A stretch of 64,000 nt of DNA, from assembly GCA_004835665.1 (NCBI GenBank), contig RBKR01000022.1, positions 248,001 to 312,000 of the forward strand, in the 5' to 3' direction. Positions within the stretch are counted from its first letter, which is position 1. Each line of letters opens with the position of its first letter. The notes under the pieces are model-generated. The model was not told the DNA's origin. It saw only the letters and a list, made by a program, of their open reading frames with translations, and searched no databases. Shown piece by piece: positions 61,901 through 64,000 of this stretch. The DNA is from Phoma sp. XZ068. Taxonomy: Eukaryota; Ascomycota; Dothideomycetes; Pleosporales; Didymellaceae. The translations under genes and the position numbers were made by a program.

Positions 61901-63298
61901 TAGCGCTCTCCCATCCTTGGGGCGACACCAAGAAATATCCCCCATTCAGTACCCTACGCAAAGACAACAGCAGTGCACATCGAGACATCAGCACATTCAA
62001 ACAGGCCTTGCCCTATGATAAGCTTCCAGCAACTTTCAAAGATGCAGTCGACTGCACAAGAGCGCTTGGTGTTCGCTATCTCTGGATTGACTCGATTTGC
62101 ATCATTCAAGGCCAAGATGGGGACTTCACTCAGGAAGCCAAAAACATGGAGAAGGTTTTCAGTGGAGCGTACTGCGTATTGGCCGCCAGTCGTGCAACAA
62201 ATCAGCACGATGGTTTCCTTGGTCATCGACCGCAGCGCAAGTTCCTTACCTTCCAACGTGGCGATGAGAAGCCGTTCTTTATCTGTGAATCTATCGACAA
62301 TTTTAGCAAAGACGTCATTGAAGGATCGCTCAATCAGCGTGGATGGGTCCTACAAGAGCGAGCGCTGGCACGTCGAACTATATACTTCACAGAACATCAG
62401 ACGTACTTTGAATGCGGAAGAGGAATCAGATGCGAGACACTCGCATGCATGCACAAGTACGTGGACATTGGATACTATTCCATTTGAGCGAGACTGACGC
62501 GAGCTGTTTAGTACCATGGCAGATTTTATCGGCGACCCAAGGTTCCCAGAAAAGGCTATGCGATCCAGCTCCCGTGCTCTGAAGATAGAGTACTACCAAG
62601 ACCTCTACAAACTCTACTCTCGTCTGCAATTCTCGAGGTACGAAGATAGGCCGTTTGCCATTGCGGGTCTTGAGAAGCGCCTCCGACAAGCGTTCGGTAC
62701 CAAAGGCGGCTATGGTATTTTCGATGACGGAAATAATCATCAGCGAGGGCTCTTTCATCGGAGTATACTGTGGCAACGCGGGGAGGAAGTGGAATACAAA
62801 GACGGCCTTATGCCAATTGAGTTCCCCGCCGACAGGAACATACATGTCCCAAGCTGGTCATGGATGGCGTACCAGGGAGGCATTGAGTACACTGATCCAC
62901 CGGGAGGGACAGCGGAGTGGGAGCTTGATGAGATATCAGAACCATGGACACATGGTTTTGGACAAGCTACAGGATCGGCCCCTCAGGATGGCGTTATAGC
63001 GATACCAGCTATCGTACGCGACTTTGCGGTCGCCAACCGGCAAGCAAACGAAGTGAAGCTTACGTATGATACGGGCAGAACAAAGGGGTCAGATGGACAA
63101 CGCGCACAGTGCGTAATTGTGGCGAAAGACAAAGGCAGCAAACCTGATGACCAGAAACGGTATTATGTACTGCTCGTTGCAGCCAAACACGCAGTCACAG
63201 GCCGTGGGAGAAGGGTGTACGAGCGAATTGGCGCCGGCTATATCTTGGGCAAATACATAACTCGCAGCGACGCAGGCACCAAAGCTGAGATACAGTAG
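58971..63298 (+). CDS. Protein kinase - HET domain fusion protein
   Basis: Preferred model, exons 58971-59666, 59712-60875, 61148-61156 (9 nt, Leu-Pro-Pro), 61205-61538, 61643-62456 and 62512-63298; 1267 aa. It opens with the same pre-kinase segment as its neighbour (LRWKFLAPVF, CIFPFRKD). An acidic Asp/Glu run sits near residue 75. The kinase domain has GAFGLVSRV (about 210), VAIK exactly after intron 1, HGDLKPEN (about 355), DMG instead of DFG (about 388) and YEAPEA. A linker joins it to LKDWEFPVDNAFAEQV, a paired CxxC module (LCQRC, CDFC), then a full HET domain: ALSHPWG (about 821), RYLWIDSICIIQ (about 880) and RGWVLQERALARRTIYF (about 968). HET domains trigger incompatibility cell death in fungi. 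If the 60876-61147 intron is wrong, this is two genes: a 648-aa kinase ending at 60962 and a HET gene whose own start I could not find. Confidence 0.78.
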
Positions 63299-64000
63299 CG
63301 GTATGATACATAAAGAAATGCTGTTAAGCTTGCATCCACGAGTTGAGTGAGAATTTTTGCAGGTCATAGCCCCATTTTTCAAGTCCTCGCAAACGTTGCT
63401 AGATATTAACACAGAGTTGCTGCGCAAGGTACTTTAGCTTACAGACAGTTCGCATTAGAAGGTCACCGTTACATAGTCAGTAAGTCCTTGAAATCTTACT
63501 CATTTCTACACATGCGCTATATAATCTTATAGCTACTACCGTAAACATGACAACGTTAATAACACTAGATACCGCATAAGTCCAGTCTTTTGTTAGGCTC
63601 CGAAAGTATAATGAACAAAATTCCTAAAGCGTAACGCGGCGTATTTATACACCATATTCCTGCATCACACAATTTGACTGGGAGTGACTTAAATAGGCGC
63701 TGGATATGAGTTTAGCAGGCACTCTCTTGGGAGCCAGACAAAGTGTTGTAAACTAACCTTAACAATTATATCGTAGTATATATGCTTGAAATGGAAGTAC
63801 CTAGTCTTAGTTGGTAGGGAGAATGGGGACATTTATTTCTGCTGAACTTTCCAAGAGCAGTTCAGATGAGTGTATCTGTGCTACGAACATACTGTTTCAC
63901 CGAGAGGCACAGCAGCATGGGAGATGGATGAACTGGGCGGGTCGCAGCCCCATCTTTTTTCGAACCCCGCATGTATCTAGCGTGACGCGACATATCGCTG
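63299..64000. other. AT-rich gene-free end of the window
   Basis: TA-rich sequence, especially 63490-63800, without frames of note. The shift in composition could mark the edge of a repeat-induced-point-mutation-affected or gene-sparse block continuing outside the window. No element ends are visible. Confidence 0.45.

Noticed and set aside
63955..63990. TTCGAACCCCGC-like stretch resembling a tRNA T-arm
   Set aside because: No matching A box, anticodon arm or acceptor stem could be built on either strand.

Overview
The window is nuclear DNA of a filamentous ascomycete, most likely a Dothideomycete of the Pleosporales type. The evidence is short GT-AG introns (mode near 51 nt) with CTNAC/CTAAT branch sites, compact housekeeping genes with fungal orthologues, and a locus of HET-domain and divergent protein-kinase genes at the right end. 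All gene models were made by eye from reading frames, splice sites and family knowledge. No alignment or transcript data were available.

Left part (1-26,200): a GC-rich leader precedes a LIM-LIM-RhoGAP protein (1968-5857, +). Then come an OM14-like mitochondrial outer-membrane protein with an apparent 2-nt micro-exon (6709-7357, +), a Ser/Pro/Arg-rich protein of unknown function (9476-11137, +) followed by a striking stem-loop at 11265-11329, a seven-TM Ost-alpha/DUF300/TMEM184 protein (12029-14288, -), and, divergent from it over a 490-bp shared promoter, the giant bridge-like lipid-transfer protein Csf1 (14779-24705, +).

Middle part (26,200-51,200): the developmental regulator MedA/Medusa (26204-28587, -) sits in front of about 6.8 kb without a convincing gene. 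Next are a 1407-residue coiled-coil protein with 39-residue repeats (35426-39947, -), a RING-H2 E3 ligase of the RNF126/115 type (41798-43313, -), the divergent pair FIS1 (44149-44716, -) and SPC24 (45056-45789, +), and a 1560-residue GYF-domain protein (46225-51190, -).

Right part (51,200-64,000): the accessory portion. It holds a possible small Pro/Gly/Tyr-rich ORF, a three-exon 91-aa protein of unknown function, a tail-anchored kinase-like protein (55299-58407, +), and a second kinase of the same family whose reading frame splices in phase into a complete HET domain (58971-63298, +). The two kinases share an unusual conserved segment before the kinase domain, so they are diverged tandem paralogues. 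One keeps the catalytic-loop Lys and the other does not. A kinase-HET fusion next to a membrane-anchored, possibly impaired kinase paralogue suggests a non-self recognition or regulated cell-death locus; this is inference. The last 700 bp are AT-rich and gene-free.
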